Under the pieces are notes generated by a model. It made no database searches. It was not told the DNA's origin and saw nothing but the letters and a program-made list of their open reading frames with translations. Below, in pieces: positions 63,761-64,000 of a stretch of DNA of 64,000 nucleotides (positions are counted from its first letter, which is position 1; each line of letters opens with the position of its first letter). This DNA is from DATBSK01 sp964501785. GTDB taxonomy: Bacteria; Actinomycetota; Acidimicrobiia; IMCC26256; PALSA-555. Position numbers and translations under genes: made by a program. Location of the stretch: contig CAZCUD010000001.1 of assembly GCA_964501785.1 (NCBI GenBank), positions 310,001 through 374,000 on the forward strand, in the 5' to 3' direction.

Positions 63761-64000
63761 TCAGTCGGCGTAGAGGTTGACCGAGTCGTCGAGGCCGAGG
63801 GCTTCGGGCTTGCCGCGGCCGGTGGCGGCGAGGATGAAGGGGAAGGCGTCGCCGTCGAGGCGCGTGCCGCCGCCGCTCACCTCGAACTCGGGGAGGCCGT
63901 CGAACGCGAGCGTGGTCGGCTGGAACTGGAGGCGGGTGAGCTCGGTCGCGATGTGCGAGACGCTCGCCTTGTCGCCCGAGGCGCTGCGCTGGGTCGGCTG
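63761..64000 (-). CDS. C-terminal part of a probable mycothiol-dependent maleylpyruvate isomerase-family protein
   Basis: The last 79 codons and the TGA of a gene that enters from the right edge. The sequence runs from QPTQRSASGDKAS through TTLAFDGLPEFEV, a Gly/Thr-rich turn and FPFILAATGRGKPEALGLDD to a final NLYAD. This resembles the C-terminal domain of the actinobacterial TIGR03083/MDMPI group, whose N-terminal DinB-like part would lie outside. Assignment rests on a short fragment. Convergent with sufC. Confidence 0.5.
   Translation of the reverse strand, partial: QPTQRSASGDKASVSHIATELTRLQFQPTTLAFDGLPEFEVSGGGTRLDGDAFPFILAATGRGKPEALGLDDSVNLYAD

Noticed and set aside
1..64000. tRNA, rRNA, CRISPR and IS elements
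   Set aside because: Looked for T-arm GGTTCGAATCC-like motifs, regular direct repeats with spacers and transposase motifs; nothing convincing was found. TTCGA hits are inside coding genes.

Overview
The window is GC-rich chromosomal DNA (roughly 70% by eye) from an actinobacterium. Two WhiB proteins, F420-type enzymes, a mycothiol-type arsenate reductase, the YlbL/UPF0182 pair and SenX3/RegX3-like phosphate control all point to Actinomycetota. The mixture looks most like class Acidimicrobiia, which is an inference. I see no rRNA, tRNA, CRISPR array, insertion sequence or prophage. About 66 protein genes are packed tightly, many joined by ATGA or GTGA overlaps.

Layout. 1-5 kb: a secreted protein, cystathionine beta-synthase and a cystathionine gamma-synthase/lyase, an F420-type oxidoreductase and a frameshifted glycine-rich secreted protein. 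5-10.5 kb (minus): a glutaminase-STAS-cNMP fusion and sdhCAB. 10.5-19.8 kb: a MoxR ATPase and VWA pair, a stress membrane protein behind a SigF/SigB-like promoter, a macrodomain protein, a WhiB2/WhmD-like regulator, a formiminotransferase and an LLM oxidoreductase. 19.8-22 kb: tatA and an ECF sigma - anti-sigma - RseB-like operon with an autoregulation-type promoter. 22-24.4 kb: an arsenic cluster (arsC, aquaglyceroporin, arsI, divergent arsR). 24.5-28.1 kb: WhiB, an HtrA-like protease and a Tat-exported bicovalent flavoprotein. 28.3-35.5 kb: the phosphate regulon, phoU-pstS-pstC-pstA facing pstB-senX3-regX3, with PHO boxes at pstS and pstB. 35.8-42.5 kb: surE, a phosphonatase-like HAD protein, and a polyphosphate operon ppk - CYTH/CHAD - Nudix - RHG phosphatase - PhnZ-like HD. 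42.7-52.9 kb: MFS, Eis-like acetyltransferase, zinc metalloprotease, epimerase, a fused siroheme-decarboxylase-like protein, a catalytically dead HtrA homologue, moaE, mreB, a HEAT protein and a small membrane protein. 52.9-58.4 kb: YlbL, a coiled-coil protein ending in a phage MuF-like motif, and UPF0182. 58.5-63.6 kb: sufB (with an intein), sufD, a Rieske ferredoxin and sufC. The right edge holds the 3' end of a probable mycothiol-dependent enzyme.

The genes form three physiological blocks. One is phosphate: uptake, two-component control, polyphosphate storage and possibly phosphonate use. One is envelope stress: ECF sigma, anti-sigma, RseB, TatA, HtrA, and a WhiB gene with the same promoter as the sigma factor. 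One is redox and Fe-S: SDH, SUF, WhiB and flavoproteins.

Four families of palindromic intergenic repeats punctuate the window. One of them is a 140-nt nested element in two copies, whose outer stem differs in sequence but still pairs. Other points of interest are the SufB intein with a LAGLIDADG endonuclease, the MuF-like domain outside any phage, the split MutT1 next to ppk, and repeated TAnnnT boxes 6-10 nt before start codons, which suggest leaderless mRNAs.
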